A DNA stretch of 64,000 nt. Origin: Chitinophaga barathri (GTDB taxonomy: Bacteria > Bacteroidota > Bacteroidia > Chitinophagales > Chitinophagaceae). The notes under the pieces are model-generated. The model was not told where the DNA came from. It made no database searches and worked only from the letters and a program-made list of their open reading frames with translations. The position numbers and the translations under genes were made by a program. Below, piece by piece: positions 51,051 to 60,327 of the stretch; position 1 is the first letter of the stretch, and each line of letters begins with the position of its first letter. Where the stretch lies: assembly GCF_003807585.1 (NCBI RefSeq), contig NZ_RMBX01000016.1, positions 62,001 through 126,000 on the forward strand. Direction: 5' to 3'.

Positions 51051-51845
51051 ATGCAGATCAAAACAATGGCCGAATATTTTGCCAATGGGGAAACACCGGA
51101 AGTGCTCTTCTGGGTGGGGTGCGCAGGCAGCTTTGACCAGCGCGCGCAGAAGATCACCCGGGCATTTGCGGAGATACTTACAAAAACGGGGATACAGTTT
51201 GCCGTGCTGGGCAAGGAAGAAGCCTGCACCGGCGATCCCGCGCGCAGGGCCGGCAACGAATTCCTGTTCCAGATGATGGCGTATAACAATATCCAGGTAC
51301 TGAATAATTATGGGGTAAAAAAGATCGTGACGGCCTGCCCGCACTGCTTTAACACCATCAAAAATGAATATCCCGAGCTGGGCGGCAGTTATGAAGTGAT
51401 CCACCACACCACTTTCCTGCAACAGCTGATAGACGGCGGCCGCATCAAAATAAAGGAAGGCGGATCATTCAAAGGCAAAAAGATCACCTATCACGACAGC
51501 TGTTACCTCGGCCGGGCAAACGATATCTACGAAGCGCCCCGCGCGGTGCTGGAAACGCTGGATGCGGACCTCGTGGAAATGAAACGATGCAAAAGCAAGG
51601 GCCTCTGCTGCGGCGCCGGCGGCGCGCAGATGTTTAAGGAAGAAGAAAAAGGCGCTACCCGTGTGAACTTCGAAAGAGGCCGCGAAGCCGTGGACACCGG
51701 CGCATCCGTGATAGCCGCCAACTGCCCCTTCTGCATGACCATGCTCACGGACGGCGTGAAAGAACAAGGGAAGGAAGATACCGTGAAAGTGCTGGATATT
51801 GCGGAGATTATTGTGGGAGAGATGATCGGGGATAAAACGGTATAG
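51051..51845 (+). CDS. (Fe-S)-binding CCG-domain protein, HdrB/GlcF-like
   Basis: I start at ATG 51051 (MQIKTMAEYFANGETPEVLF), 10 bp after the previous stop; ATG 51012 would overlap it. The 264-residue protein has two CCG repeats: TACPHCFNTIKNEYPELGG and the CKSKGLCCGAGGAQMFKEEE run. This is the HdrB-like/lactate-glycolate oxidoreductase domain. With the membrane Fe-S subunit it makes a two-gene electron-transfer operon. The substrate is unknown. Confidence 0.88.
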   Translation: MQIKTMAEYFANGETPEVLFWVGCAGSFDQRAQKITRAFAEILTKTGIQFAVLGKEEACTGDPARRAGNEFLFQMMAYNNIQVLNNYGVKKIVTACPHCFNTIKNEYPELGGSYEVIHHTTFLQQLIDGGRIKIKEGGSFKGKKITYHDSCYLGRANDIYEAPRAVLETLDADLVEMKRCKSKGLCCGAGGAQMFKEEEKGATRVNFERGREAVDTGASVIAANCPFCMTMLTDGVKEQGKEDTVKVLDIAEIIVGEMIGDKTV

Positions 51846-51871
51846 GATTATGTAGTTCTGGCATTACAGGA

Positions 51872-52354
51872 TTATGCTTCTTCATCCCTGATCTTCCGGA
51901 TTTTTTCTAATTCGATAACATCAATCTGATCTTTCGGACGATTTACTACCTTTTTATTCTCAATGAGGTGATTAATATGTAGGAATGGGATAGCAACCCC
52001 CTCAATGTCAGCAATTGAAGCCATTTGCAAACATTCATCAAAAGATAACTGCTCCAAGCCTTTCATATTACCAAGAATATCCAATTCGATTCCCTTACAG
52101 ATAGTAATGTTTGAAAATCCAGGTATAAAGGGAATTGTTTCTAAAGGTTCAAGATCACCATATCCTAATTGCACAAAAGCTGCTCTCAGTCTTTTTCTAT
52201 TTTCCAGTGTATCTTCCAACCACATATCAAGATCCTCCGTACTCCGGTTAAATCCATGGAAACGAGTTGCAAAGCCACCAACCATAATATATCTGACCTT
52301 CTTCTCATTCAACGTCCGCCAAAACCTGATCAGTTCTTCATCCAGGAGGTCCAT
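51872..52354 (-). CDS. Nucleotidyltransferase of MNT/DUF6036 type
   Basis: The 160-residue protein has the nucleotidyltransferase core MVGGFATRFHGFNRSTEDLD followed by MWLEDTLENRKRLR, and a second conserved segment PFLHINHLIENKKVVNRPKD. Such stand-alone NTases occur in toxin-antitoxin and defence modules. A small gene ends 5 bp upstream (52360-52539) on the same strand. The stretch is visibly AT-richer than its neighbours, suggesting recent acquisition. Confidence 0.8.
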   Translation of the reverse strand: MDLLDEELIRFWRTLNEKKVRYIMVGGFATRFHGFNRSTEDLDMWLEDTLENRKRLRAAFVQLGYGDLEPLETIPFIPGFSNITICKGIELDILGNMKGLEQLSFDECLQMASIADIEGVAIPFLHINHLIENKKVVNRPKDQIDVIELEKIRKIRDEEA

Positions 52355-52359
52355 TCTTT

Positions 52360-52539
52360 TTATTTATGAGTGACTTTAGCCTTTTTAAATAAAGCATTTA
52401 CCCGCAGCATTTGGGTAAAAAGATGCAGTTTTTCAATATCCGGACGATAAATATCACGCTTCAACCGTTCGTGTTCACTAATGGCAGATAACTCAGCCTT
52501 CGGCGTTATCTCAGGGGAAACTTGTTTCTTAGCTGACAT
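52360..52539 (-). CDS. Small protein in operon with the nucleotidyltransferase
   Basis: From ATG 52539 the product is 59 residues (MSAKKQVSPEITPKAELSAI), basic and helical, ending FKKAKVTHK. It precedes the NTase by 5 bp, so it may be its antitoxin or accessory protein. A TTG start three codons upstream is possible. I do not recognise a family. Confidence 0.6.
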   Translation of the reverse strand: MSAKKQVSPEITPKAELSAISEHERLKRDIYRPDIEKLHLFTQMLRVNALFKKAKVTHK

Positions 52540-52668
52540 TGCATACAATTTTCAGTAATATCAATAATGCAATTTACCAAATTCCCTAATAGCAAATAGT
52601 ATCCTTAAATACACAATAATATTAATCCATTGGATATCAGTCAATAAACCATAATGTAAAACCAATAC

Positions 52669-55600
52669 CTAGCCTCTCTTTCCAAAAGGCAATATCCTCC
52701 CTATCGTCCCTTTGATCAAGGTTTTCGCAATACCCGTCGTAAGCTGTATAGCCCCGCTCACCGCCATATTCATTAATTGCTCGCCGGATTGTTTGTCCAG
52801 CCGGAAGGCGGGCGGCGGATTGTTTTCATCCACCATTCTCACTCCGCTCATGCTGGCGCGATAGGCGGCCGTGCCGGGGTAATACATCGCGATATCGTCG
52901 CTCATATATTTTTCCAGTTTGTCAAAATCATGCCGTTCCAGTTCGTCCACCGGGCAGCAGTCCTGCCGGTCTTTCGGACGCATAATGAGCGGGTACGGAT
53001 CGCAGGCCTGTATCATAAAGAGCGCGGCCCGGTCTATGTACAATTCGCTTTCTCCATTTTCCTGGTACACGGCGATAAAACAGGTGATCCTGGATTTTAA
53101 CGCGGTCACCCGTACGGACATATGCACCCATTCGTCAACAGCGGCGGCTTCCACCCATACAATGTCTTCCGAGACGGGATTGGTGCCGCCGTTGGGATCG
53201 ATGCCGATCCTTGCCATTCCCCTGCTGCGGGTGGGCAGGTGATAAAAAGTAGTGAATTCATAATCCCAGCCACAGTTCGCACAGATGCTCTGCCGTATGC
53301 CCGCGATCCCGGAGCCTTCTATGGTCACGCCCTGCGCACGCTGGCCATCCCTGCAAATGAACTCATCCGGGATAAAATAAGCGGCTTTAAAAGGCGGCAC
53401 GTTCGAGTTTTCCGGGTCTATGATGAGCACCGGCGAAGCAAAAGGCTGCCATTCGTTGGCCACGATCGCGTCTTCCTGCGTATTGCGCGCTTCCTTCTGC
53501 GGTTTGTAACGGAAGCCACCTTCGAAATCGGCGTTTTGAAGCTCCGTAACGGTGACGAGCGAATAGGCCATGCCCACGCCGCCGTCATCGTCCTGCACGG
53601 TCACCTTGGCCACGTAATTGCCCTTGCAGGTGTATACATGCGAAGCGGAGGCGATGCCCACCCCCTGCGGTGATTTATTTTTCTCGCGGATAGTTGCCAT
53701 TTTGATATGACCGTCCCCGCTATCCCAGGTGCCTACATGCGAGTCGCACCAGCCCGCATCTATAAATACGGCGTCGAGGCGTACGGGCTGATTCCTGAGC
53801 ACGCAGAGGCGTTTGTAGGTGAATACTTTAGGCGCCACGTTCGTGACGTTCACGGTCATGACGGCTTCACCCACGCCGCCGGCACTGTCCTGCACGGTGA
53901 GGCGGACGGTATAGGTGCCATTGTCGCACCAGGCGTGCTCCGCGCTGGCAGTGCCCTGCGCCTGGGGTTCTTTGTTGGTTTCAGTGACGGAGAGCGTTTG
54001 TGGCGCCGTATTATCGCCGAAGTCTATGACCGCTTTGTGGGTATCCAGCCAGTTATCATCCGTGAATACCGCTTTCAGCGTCACCTTTTCCCCTTCTTCC
54101 ACCGTGATCACGGGTAATTCAAAACTAACCACCGGGGCCACGTTTTTCACATTCACGCGGGTGTAATGTTTGGTGGTGGCACCGCCGGTTTCATCCACCT
54201 GTATCTGCACGCGTGCAACATATACGCCGCTCTTTCCGAAACGGTGGGATACATTGCGGAGGGTGAACGATGCGCCGTCTCCCGCCAGCCAGTGGGCTTT
54301 TGAAGTAGGTTTGTCCGCACCGCCGTTGAAGTTCACAAAGGCGTTGCCGGTTACGTTGTACGGGCCATGAGAGCGGGCCATATCTTCAGAAGTGAGCGCG
54401 TGCGTACTGGTGATGATCATATTGCCGGCGAACACCAGGCCGCTCGGTTCTATCACCACGGGGTTTTCAAAACGTGCCTGCACATTACCGATAGCATCCA
54501 GGCTACCCGGCCATGCACCGATGCCCGTCACTTTCCCGGATTCATCTTTTGCCACTACCCCGCCGATCTTCGAAGCAATACTTTCCACCACCGCCATAAT
54601 GATCAGGCCAATGATAAGGCCGATGATACCAAAGGTGAGGAAACCGAGGAAAGCCACCAGCAGCCAGGCTCCTGCGCCAAGGTCCACATCGGGGTCGCCG
54701 ATCAGCTCATGCTCCAGCATCTGCGTGCCGTCTGATTTATCTACCCATTTGAGTTTTACCTTTTGGTCAAAACCGGCGTCTATATCGATGCTGTCCAGCA
54801 CGGCATCTACGATCGTCACTTCCCCGTTCACGCTCAGCTCGCCGGTAAGGAGGTCCAGGCCGATGCTGTTGAGTTTTACGGTTTTGCCTTCCACCGGTTC
54901 ATCCAGCGTGGTAGGCAATGTACCGTATTGATCGGCCACGGTCTCGTTGAATTCCTGCCGCACTTTGGCTTCGCTGGTAGCGATCGCAAAGTCGCGGCCC
55001 GCGGGCACAAAGCTGGTCACCGCGCCGGGATTGCCGCCTCCGCCGCCGTTGATGCAAAGCGCAAAGCCATTGCTGTAGGCCTGTGGGGTTACATCATTGA
55101 TGGTGGTGGTGCCGGTGGGGTCTTCCACTTTCCATACCTGTATTTTCTGCCGCGCCACCAGTTCGTCCCGCACGCGGGCGGCGATAAAACCTTCTATCTG
55201 CGCCATGGTGGGCACAAATACTTCCACGTCGCCAAAGGCGTGAAGAGGACCGGCGGCGGCGGAACTGAAGTTTGTTTTGATGAGCGCTTCCAGGTCGTAG
55301 CCGCCGATGGAAGCGGCATTTTTGTTGAAGGTATAATTGCTGCCTTCGTCGCCGGAAGCGGGTGTTACGTTTTCCAGCGTAACGGTGGCGGTAGAGGTCT
55401 TCACGAAGATGCGGTCCGCTGCTTCCGTATATTCCGCCAGCATTACGGCTTTCCCGGTGATGCCCATGGGCGTGCGGAGAGAAAACCCGGCAAGGCTGCC
55501 GGTGATATCATAAAACCGAAGGTAACAGGGGATGATCACTTTCACATGCGTGGGGTCCGGCTTTTCGATGGTGATCTTACGCGCGGGATCATTCACGTCA

Positions 55601-56172
55601 TCGTACAGTTCGGTATGTACCTTCATGCTGAAGGGGCCGAAAGAAATGGTGGGGTCCGGCGTGATCTGCGAAGGGATGGCGCCTTCCTGGTATTTTTTAT
55701 GTACAAACTCTTCGATGGCGGCCGTGGTAATGGGCGCAATGGGATCGCCGCTGGTGATGGACACGCTTACCGCGTCCGCGGGCATGGCTGTGAAGTCCGC
55801 CCCTATCTCATGATTGGCGGTATTGATTTCCCGGATGGGCACACGCACGTGCACGTCCGCCGTGATATCGAACAATTTGGCCGCATCGATCGGCGGGTTG
55901 GCGATCTCAATATGATTGATGGTGCCCAGCTTGATGCGGACGCCGTTCACGCCGGTATCCATTTCCAGGTCCAGTTGTTCCTTCGGTATCTGTACATGCC
56001 CGCTGGCCACCTGGTAGGGGCCGAAGCTGATCGTATTGGGAATGTTGACATATTCAGGTATCACACCGGGGCCGCTGGCATCGCCGCCGGATTTCCATGC
56101 GGCCAGCAGCAATTGTTTCAGGGCGGGAACGGTGAGTTGCGCGATCACTTCAAAACCATGCGTGTTTGCCAT
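52669..56172 (-). CDS. 1167-residue PKD protein with candidate TULIP/P47-like N-terminus
   Basis: No signal peptide. The N-terminal ~490 residues (MANTHGFEVIAQLTVPALKQ at the start, repeated beta/helix pattern with Gly-Pro turns such as ISFGPYQVASGHVQIP) look like a two-lobed lipid-binding TULIP/P47 fold; this is by eye only. Residues about 497-530 are a hydrophobic segment (LVAFLGFLTFGIIGLIIGLI). Two PKD-type domains follow (about 677-850; FGDNTAPQTL, WDSGDGHIKM), then a jellyroll-like domain (about 855-1010) and a basic tail. It is the largest gene of the isoprenoid locus. Function unknown. Confidence 0.6.
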   Translation of the reverse strand: MANTHGFEVIAQLTVPALKQLLLAAWKSGGDASGPGVIPEYVNIPNTISFGPYQVASGHVQIPKEQLDLEMDTGVNGVRIKLGTINHIEIANPPIDAAKLFDITADVHVRVPIREINTANHEIGADFTAMPADAVSVSITSGDPIAPITTAAIEEFVHKKYQEGAIPSQITPDPTISFGPFSMKVHTELYDDVNDPARKITIEKPDPTHVKVIIPCYLRFYDITGSLAGFSLRTPMGITGKAVMLAEYTEAADRIFVKTSTATVTLENVTPASGDEGSNYTFNKNAASIGGYDLEALIKTNFSSAAAGPLHAFGDVEVFVPTMAQIEGFIAARVRDELVARQKIQVWKVEDPTGTTTINDVTPQAYSNGFALCINGGGGGNPGAVTSFVPAGRDFAIATSEAKVRQEFNETVADQYGTLPTTLDEPVEGKTVKLNSIGLDLLTGELSVNGEVTIVDAVLDSIDIDAGFDQKVKLKWVDKSDGTQMLEHELIGDPDVDLGAGAWLLVAFLGFLTFGIIGLIIGLIIMAVVESIASKIGGVVAKDESGKVTGIGAWPGSLDAIGNVQARFENPVVIEPSGLVFAGNMIITSTHALTSEDMARSHGPYNVTGNAFVNFNGGADKPTSKAHWLAGDGASFTLRNVSHRFGKSGVYVARVQIQVDETGGATTKHYTRVNVKNVAPVVSFELPVITVEEGEKVTLKAVFTDDNWLDTHKAVIDFGDNTAPQTLSVTETNKEPQAQGTASAEHAWCDNGTYTVRLTVQDSAGGVGEAVMTVNVTNVAPKVFTYKRLCVLRNQPVRLDAVFIDAGWCDSHVGTWDSGDGHIKMATIREKNKSPQGVGIASASHVYTCKGNYVAKVTVQDDDGGVGMAYSLVTVTELQNADFEGGFRYKPQKEARNTQEDAIVANEWQPFASPVLIIDPENSNVPPFKAAYFIPDEFICRDGQRAQGVTIEGSGIAGIRQSICANCGWDYEFTTFYHLPTRSRGMARIGIDPNGGTNPVSEDIVWVEAAAVDEWVHMSVRVTALKSRITCFIAVYQENGESELYIDRAALFMIQACDPYPLIMRPKDRQDCCPVDELERHDFDKLEKYMSDDIAMYYPGTAAYRASMSGVRMVDENNPPPAFRLDKQSGEQLMNMAVSGAIQLTTGIAKTLIKGTIGRILPFGKRG

Positions 56173-56280
56173 TTGCAGGGGTTTTATGGGGATTTAACAT
56201 GTTGCGGTTCAGTGCCGCTGATTATCGGTATTGATATCGTATTGTGTTTGTCTTAGTGTTCTGAGTTATGCCGGTGGATG

Positions 56281-56934
56281 TTATTTTGTATTGCCATTCG
56301 AACGGTTCATCCGGAAACTGATATTGCGCAGGGGCAGCTTATCTTTTTGTTTCACGAGCGCTTCAGCCACGCTTTGCTGCGCCAGCTGCGGATGAGTGGC
56401 TTCCAGTTTGCGGTATTCCAGCAAAGGGGCTATCACCGCGTGTTTTGCGCTGAATGTTTCCAGCGGGTCGGTTACTTTCCCTCCCACTATCTTCACCGGT
56501 TTTTTAACGCTCTCCAGGATGGCGTCTACTTCTTCTTTGGGCAAAGCCAGCTTCACCGGGCCGGGGGCGGCCGCTTTTGCTTTGGCTATTGATTTATCTG
56601 GTTTCACTTCGCTGGAAGCAGCTGTTTTGGAAAGCACGGCGTTGAGGTTTTGTTGCAGCGCGGCGGCGTCACGCAGGTCGAAGGGTTTGCCGGTGACGGC
56701 GAATATCTGCGCCTTCAGTGTTTCCACTTTAGCAGCGCCTGTTTTACCAAAACGGATATGCGCGGTGATCTCTTCCTTCGCTTCGGGGCTGAAGGTGTAG
56801 CCAATTTTTTCCAGTGCCAGCAAAGGATTGGCGAGTGCGAGCAAAGTAAGTGAAGGATCTTTGCCATGTTGTTCGAGAATACGGGGCATCTGCTGTTGCA
56901 ATTCTTTCAGGGAGGAAATTTTTCCTTTTTCCAT
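56281..56934 (-). CDS. Hypothetical protein of the isoprenoid locus
   Basis: The 217-residue protein is basic and low in complexity in its middle (AKAKAAAPGPVKLALPKEEV). Its N-terminus is helical: SLKELQQQMPRILEQHGKD and LALANPLLALEKIGYTFSPE. There is no signal or membrane segment. It lies 108 bp upstream of the 1167-residue protein gene, both on the minus strand. A TAAATTTG box lies at 57008-57015. Family not recognised. Confidence 0.6.
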   Translation of the reverse strand: MEKGKISSLKELQQQMPRILEQHGKDPSLTLLALANPLLALEKIGYTFSPEAKEEITAHIRFGKTGAAKVETLKAQIFAVTGKPFDLRDAAALQQNLNAVLSKTAASSEVKPDKSIAKAKAAAPGPVKLALPKEEVDAILESVKKPVKIVGGKVTDPLETFSAKHAVIAPLLEYRKLEATHPQLAQQSVAEALVKQKDKLPLRNISFRMNRSNGNTK

Positions 56935-57007
56935 AAGAAGCGTTTTTATTGGGGCGAATGATATGCAGTACCGTTGTGCTGTTGAATTGGGGCTCGGGGT
57001 GATATGT

Positions 57008-57015
57008 CAAATTTA
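57008..57015 (-). promoter_or_regulatory. -7 promoter box TAAATTTG (minus strand)
   Basis: A perfect TAnnTTTG match about 75 bp upstream of the start at 56934. It could drive the two minus-strand genes of the locus. On the plus strand a near match TAAATTCG (57049-57056) precedes the reductase gene. Confidence 0.4.
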
Positions 57016-57073
57016 AGGAAAACCATGGAGACTGCATGTTATTTTTCGTAAATTCGGATATAAACCAAACCCC

Positions 57074-58528
57074 ATGAAACTGCATGTAACCCCGCAGTAC
57101 GATACGGATGTGCTGATCATCGGCGGCGGCCCTGCGGGCGCTTCCTGCGCATATCACCTCGCCACGCAGGGTATACAGGTCACCATTCTCGATTACCAGC
57201 CCTTCCCCCGCGATAAGGTATGCGGCGACTTTGTAGGCCCTGTAGCCATACGGGAGCTGGCAGGCATGGGCATCGATCAGTACGAAGCTTTCCGCAAGAC
57301 CAATGTGATCACCCAAGCGGCCCTTTACCTGGACGGCAAACCGATGATAACCAAAAACATCCCGTTGGTAAGCGGCATCCCCGACCATGGCCGTGTGATA
57401 CCCCGCATGGAACTGGACGACTGGATACTGAAAGCCGCCGTCAAAAAAGGCGCAAAACTGCTGGCGGGCAGGCTGCTGGATTACCAGGTGTTCAGCAACG
57501 GCGTGCTGGCGCATCACAAAAAAGGATCGTTGTTCGCCAAAATGATCGTAGGCGCTGATGGCAGCAGTTCTACCGTGGCGCGTATACTCACCGGCAGCAA
57601 GCCGCAGGCGGAAGACAGGATACTGGCCGTGCGGGCATACTACAAAAACGTGAAGTGCATGCCGGACCAGGCCGAACTGTATTTCACCTCTCAGAGTTTC
57701 CCGGGTTATTACTGGTTTTTCCCCACCGGCCCCGATACCGCGAATGTGGGCGTGGGTATGGTACAGGAGAATTTCCCGCACCAGGAAGTGAACCTGAAAA
57801 CGCTGCTGCTGGAGCTGATCGAAAAAGATCCCGCGCTGAAAGCAAAGATCGGCGATGGCGAACTGGAGGACAAAGTGGTGGGCTGGCCGCTGGCCACCTA
57901 CAATCCCGATCATCCCAAAACAGCGGACCGGCTTGTGCTCGTGGGTGATGCTGGTGGGCTCATCAACGCGCTAAACGGGGAAGGCATACAATACGCCACG
58001 CTCAGCGGGCGCTGGGCGGCGGAGACGATCACGGAATGTATCCGGCGGGAGCAGTTCCATGAAGCCGCGCTGGCGCCTTACAAAAAGAAGATCGTGGAAG
58101 AGCTGGGGTTCGACATGTCGCTTTCCAACACGCTGATACAATTTATCCGCAACCGCAATCTGAACCCGCTCTGGCTGAAACTGCTGGACATCATCGTTCA
58201 GAAAGCCCGCCGGGATGATGAATACGCGGATATCGCCGGAGGCATACTCGCCGGCCTCAAACCCGCAAACGAAGCCATGAGCGCTTCATTTATCGGCAAA
58301 AGCATAACGCAGGGTGTGCAGACGCTGGCTACGGACGCTTTCCGCGAAGCAGCCAAAGGGCCCGGGAATATCACCCGGCTGGCCTGGGGCGGGATGATGT
58401 TCGGCATGCAGACCGCCGGCGATCTGATGCAGCATCCCGGGAATTATCTCAGCTGGGGAAAAGGCATTGTAAGTAATTCTTTTCAGCTCGCGGGGCATGT
58501 GCTGAAAGGTATCAATAATCGCGGTTGA
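57074..58528 (+). CDS. Geranylgeranyl reductase family flavoprotein
   Basis: The 484-residue FAD enzyme has the Rossmann motif DVLIIGGGPAGASCAYHLA (Gly run at about 17-22), DKVCGDFVGPVAIRELAGMG, VGADGSSSTVARIL, and the second FAD-binding block LVGDAGGLINALNGEGIQYA (about residue 291). This fits the geranylgeranyl reductase family, which saturates double bonds of prenyl chains, but members also oxidise other substrates. A long C-terminal helical extension (about 380-484) is unusual. It runs convergent to the polyprenyl synthase gene and overlaps it by 17 bp. Confidence 0.85.
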   Translation: MKLHVTPQYDTDVLIIGGGPAGASCAYHLATQGIQVTILDYQPFPRDKVCGDFVGPVAIRELAGMGIDQYEAFRKTNVITQAALYLDGKPMITKNIPLVSGIPDHGRVIPRMELDDWILKAAVKKGAKLLAGRLLDYQVFSNGVLAHHKKGSLFAKMIVGADGSSSTVARILTGSKPQAEDRILAVRAYYKNVKCMPDQAELYFTSQSFPGYYWFFPTGPDTANVGVGMVQENFPHQEVNLKTLLLELIEKDPALKAKIGDGELEDKVVGWPLATYNPDHPKTADRLVLVGDAGGLINALNGEGIQYATLSGRWAAETITECIRREQFHEAALAPYKKKIVEELGFDMSLSNTLIQFIRNRNLNPLWLKLLDIIVQKARRDDEYADIAGGILAGLKPANEAMSASFIGKSITQGVQTLATDAFREAAKGPGNITRLAWGGMMFGMQTAGDLMQHPGNYLSWGKGIVSNSFQLAGHVLKGINNRG

Positions 58529-59552
58529 TCATATACAGGATCATACTTTCAATAAACTGTTTGTCCTCCGATTCGGGCATATGCCCGAATACCGTATAAA
58601 ACTCTTTCAGCGCGGCGCCGGCAAGGTTTTGCGCGTTTTTCCTTCCATACGCGATACAGTCGTATTTTTTCATCATCTTCATCACCCACTCCGTTTCGTC
58701 GGGCATCCGTAAAGAACGTTTTTTGGCAAGATAGGTTTCCAGCTTTTGTTTCTCTTTCTGATTGCAGGTATTCAGCAGGTAGATCAGCATCAGCGTGCGT
58801 TTGCCTTCCAGCACATCGCCGCATATTTCTTTGCCGTATTTATCCTGGTCGCCTACAAGATTGAGCAGATCGTCCTGTATCTGGAACGCTGCGCCGAGAT
58901 AATAACCAAAGCGGTTGAACACATCCGGGTCCATGGCGCCGCCGGAGCCGATGATGGCGCCGATGCGCAGCGGGTGGATGCAGGTATACCAGCATGTTTT
59001 TTTGAGTATCATGCGGAGGTAATCGTCTTCTTTGAGATCACAGAGATTGTCCTGCCGCCAGCCCAGCTCCATAGCCTGGCCTTCCACGCTTTCCAGCACC
59101 ATATGTTCTATTTCCGAAAACACCTGCCAGGTAAGGCTGGGGCCAAGCGTAAAGATGTTGTGCATCAGCGGGCGGATGCTGAGCACGTTCATGGCGTCGC
59201 CTACATTGATGGCGATGGGCACGCCGTGTGCGGCATGCATGGTGGGGCTGCCGCGGCGGTCGTCGCTTTCGTCCTCGATGTCGTCGTGTACCAGGAAGGC
59301 GTTGTGAAACAGTTCCAGCGCAATGGCGGAGTTCATGGCTTCGGCGGTGGTGCCGCCAAAGATATTGCAGGCCGCAAGGCATAGCCCGGGCCTGAAACCT
59401 TTACCGCCGCGTTTGGGGTAAAGCGTTACCAGGTCGTACAGATATTTCTTTGGCTCGCGGTCCGGGATAAAATCGATCAGGGTTTTGAGGCTGAGGTCCC
59501 GGTACGCGCCCAGCTTCGCCAGGAATTGTTCCTGTATATCGGTGGAGAGCAT
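58512..59552 (-). CDS. Polyprenyl diphosphate synthase (FPP/GGPP synthase family)
   Basis: The 346-residue enzyme joins isopentenyl units to allylic diphosphates. The first Asp-rich motif is in LVHDDIEDESDDRRGSPTMH (about 88-100), with the upstream Lys/Arg patch FRPGLCLAACN. The second motif is QIQDDLLNLVGD (about 225), where DDxxN replaces the usual DDxxD. Product length cannot be read from this. With the geranylgeranyl reductase-type gene next to it, a C20 product is a natural guess. The gene is downstream of the 245-residue protein gene (3 bp gap), same strand. Confidence 0.88.
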   Translation of the reverse strand: MLSTDIQEQFLAKLGAYRDLSLKTLIDFIPDREPKKYLYDLVTLYPKRGGKGFRPGLCLAACNIFGGTTAEAMNSAIALELFHNAFLVHDDIEDESDDRRGSPTMHAAHGVPIAINVGDAMNVLSIRPLMHNIFTLGPSLTWQVFSEIEHMVLESVEGQAMELGWRQDNLCDLKEDDYLRMILKKTCWYTCIHPLRIGAIIGSGGAMDPDVFNRFGYYLGAAFQIQDDLLNLVGDQDKYGKEICGDVLEGKRTLMLIYLLNTCNQKEKQKLETYLAKKRSLRMPDETEWVMKMMKKYDCIAYGRKNAQNLAGAALKEFYTVFGHMPESEDKQFIESMILYMINRDY

Positions 59553-59555
59553 GCG

Positions 59556-60293
59556 TTAAACTACTTTCACCAGCAGGGTGGCCTTGAGGTTCGACACGTT
59601 TTTTCCCTGTATAAAACAGGTATAGGAGCCTGGTTTTGCCCCATCCGGCACTTTGATGGCGATCTTCACACTGCCGTTGCTGCCAGGCTGTAAAACGAGC
59701 GGATTGGGGGTGTACGTGATAGCCGCCGCGGCTATCTGGTTGTTGGACGCGTCCATCAGCGCGGTGTTTGTGAATTCGATGGTCTTCACGTCCGTTTTAC
59801 TGTCGTTTTCCAGCGTGATGGGCACTTCCAGGGCCTCGCCCGCTTTCATGTCTTTGGGCGCGTGGATAAGGGGGATCTGAACAGGGTCTTCGGCCTGCGG
59901 GCTGCCATCCGTGCCGTCCGTACCGCCCTGCCGGATATTGATGATGCGGGAAGCGAGGCTGCCTGCATTTTTCACGGCAATGGTGGTAAAGTCTATGAGG
60001 AGGTCTATCACATCATGCGCATCCTGCCTGAAGCGGGTAAGGAGCTCTTCCTTGTTCCCGCCCCTGAGCTTCTGTACGTCCGTGAGTTTGCCTTCTATCT
60101 GTTTGGCCGCCACAATGCCGCGCGCAATCTCCTCTTCGAGGATATTGGCTGCTTTCAGCACTATTTTGGATGCACTGTCTACGATATTACCCAGGCCTTC
60201 GAACTGGATGCCGGTGGCGGGAGCGCTTTTTTCGGGCGCCGGTTGTGTGGCAGCCACCGGCTCCGCCGCTTTTTGCTTCGCTTTTACGGGCAT
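59556..60293 (-). CDS. Hypothetical protein with C-terminal Ig-like domain
   Basis: The 245-residue protein begins with a proline/alanine-rich stretch, followed by a helical part (about 30-130; KIVLKAANILEEEIARGIVA) and a C-terminal beta domain (about 145-245) with LQPGSNGSVKIAIKVPDGAK followed by PGSYTCFIQGKN. The latter resembles NEW3/Ig-like modules. No signal peptide. It precedes the polyprenyl synthase gene by 3 bp, so the two are one operon. Function unknown. Confidence 0.65.
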   Translation of the reverse strand: MPVKAKQKAAEPVAATQPAPEKSAPATGIQFEGLGNIVDSASKIVLKAANILEEEIARGIVAAKQIEGKLTDVQKLRGGNKEELLTRFRQDAHDVIDLLIDFTTIAVKNAGSLASRIINIRQGGTDGTDGSPQAEDPVQIPLIHAPKDMKAGEALEVPITLENDSKTDVKTIEFTNTALMDASNNQIAAAAITYTPNPLVLQPGSNGSVKIAIKVPDGAKPGSYTCFIQGKNVSNLKATLLVKVV

Positions 60294-60327
60294 ATAGGGG
60301 ATGTTTTGGGGGATGAACGATATACTG

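Noticed and set aside
52669-56172. Secreted surface adhesin, because of PKD domains
   Set aside because: There is no signal peptide or T9SS tail, so export by the usual routes is not supported; the inner hydrophobic stretch is not N-terminal.
54763-56256. Plus-strand frame of about 497 codons opposite the PKD protein
   Set aside because: It lies antisense to a large intact gene and has no recognisable domain or start signal.
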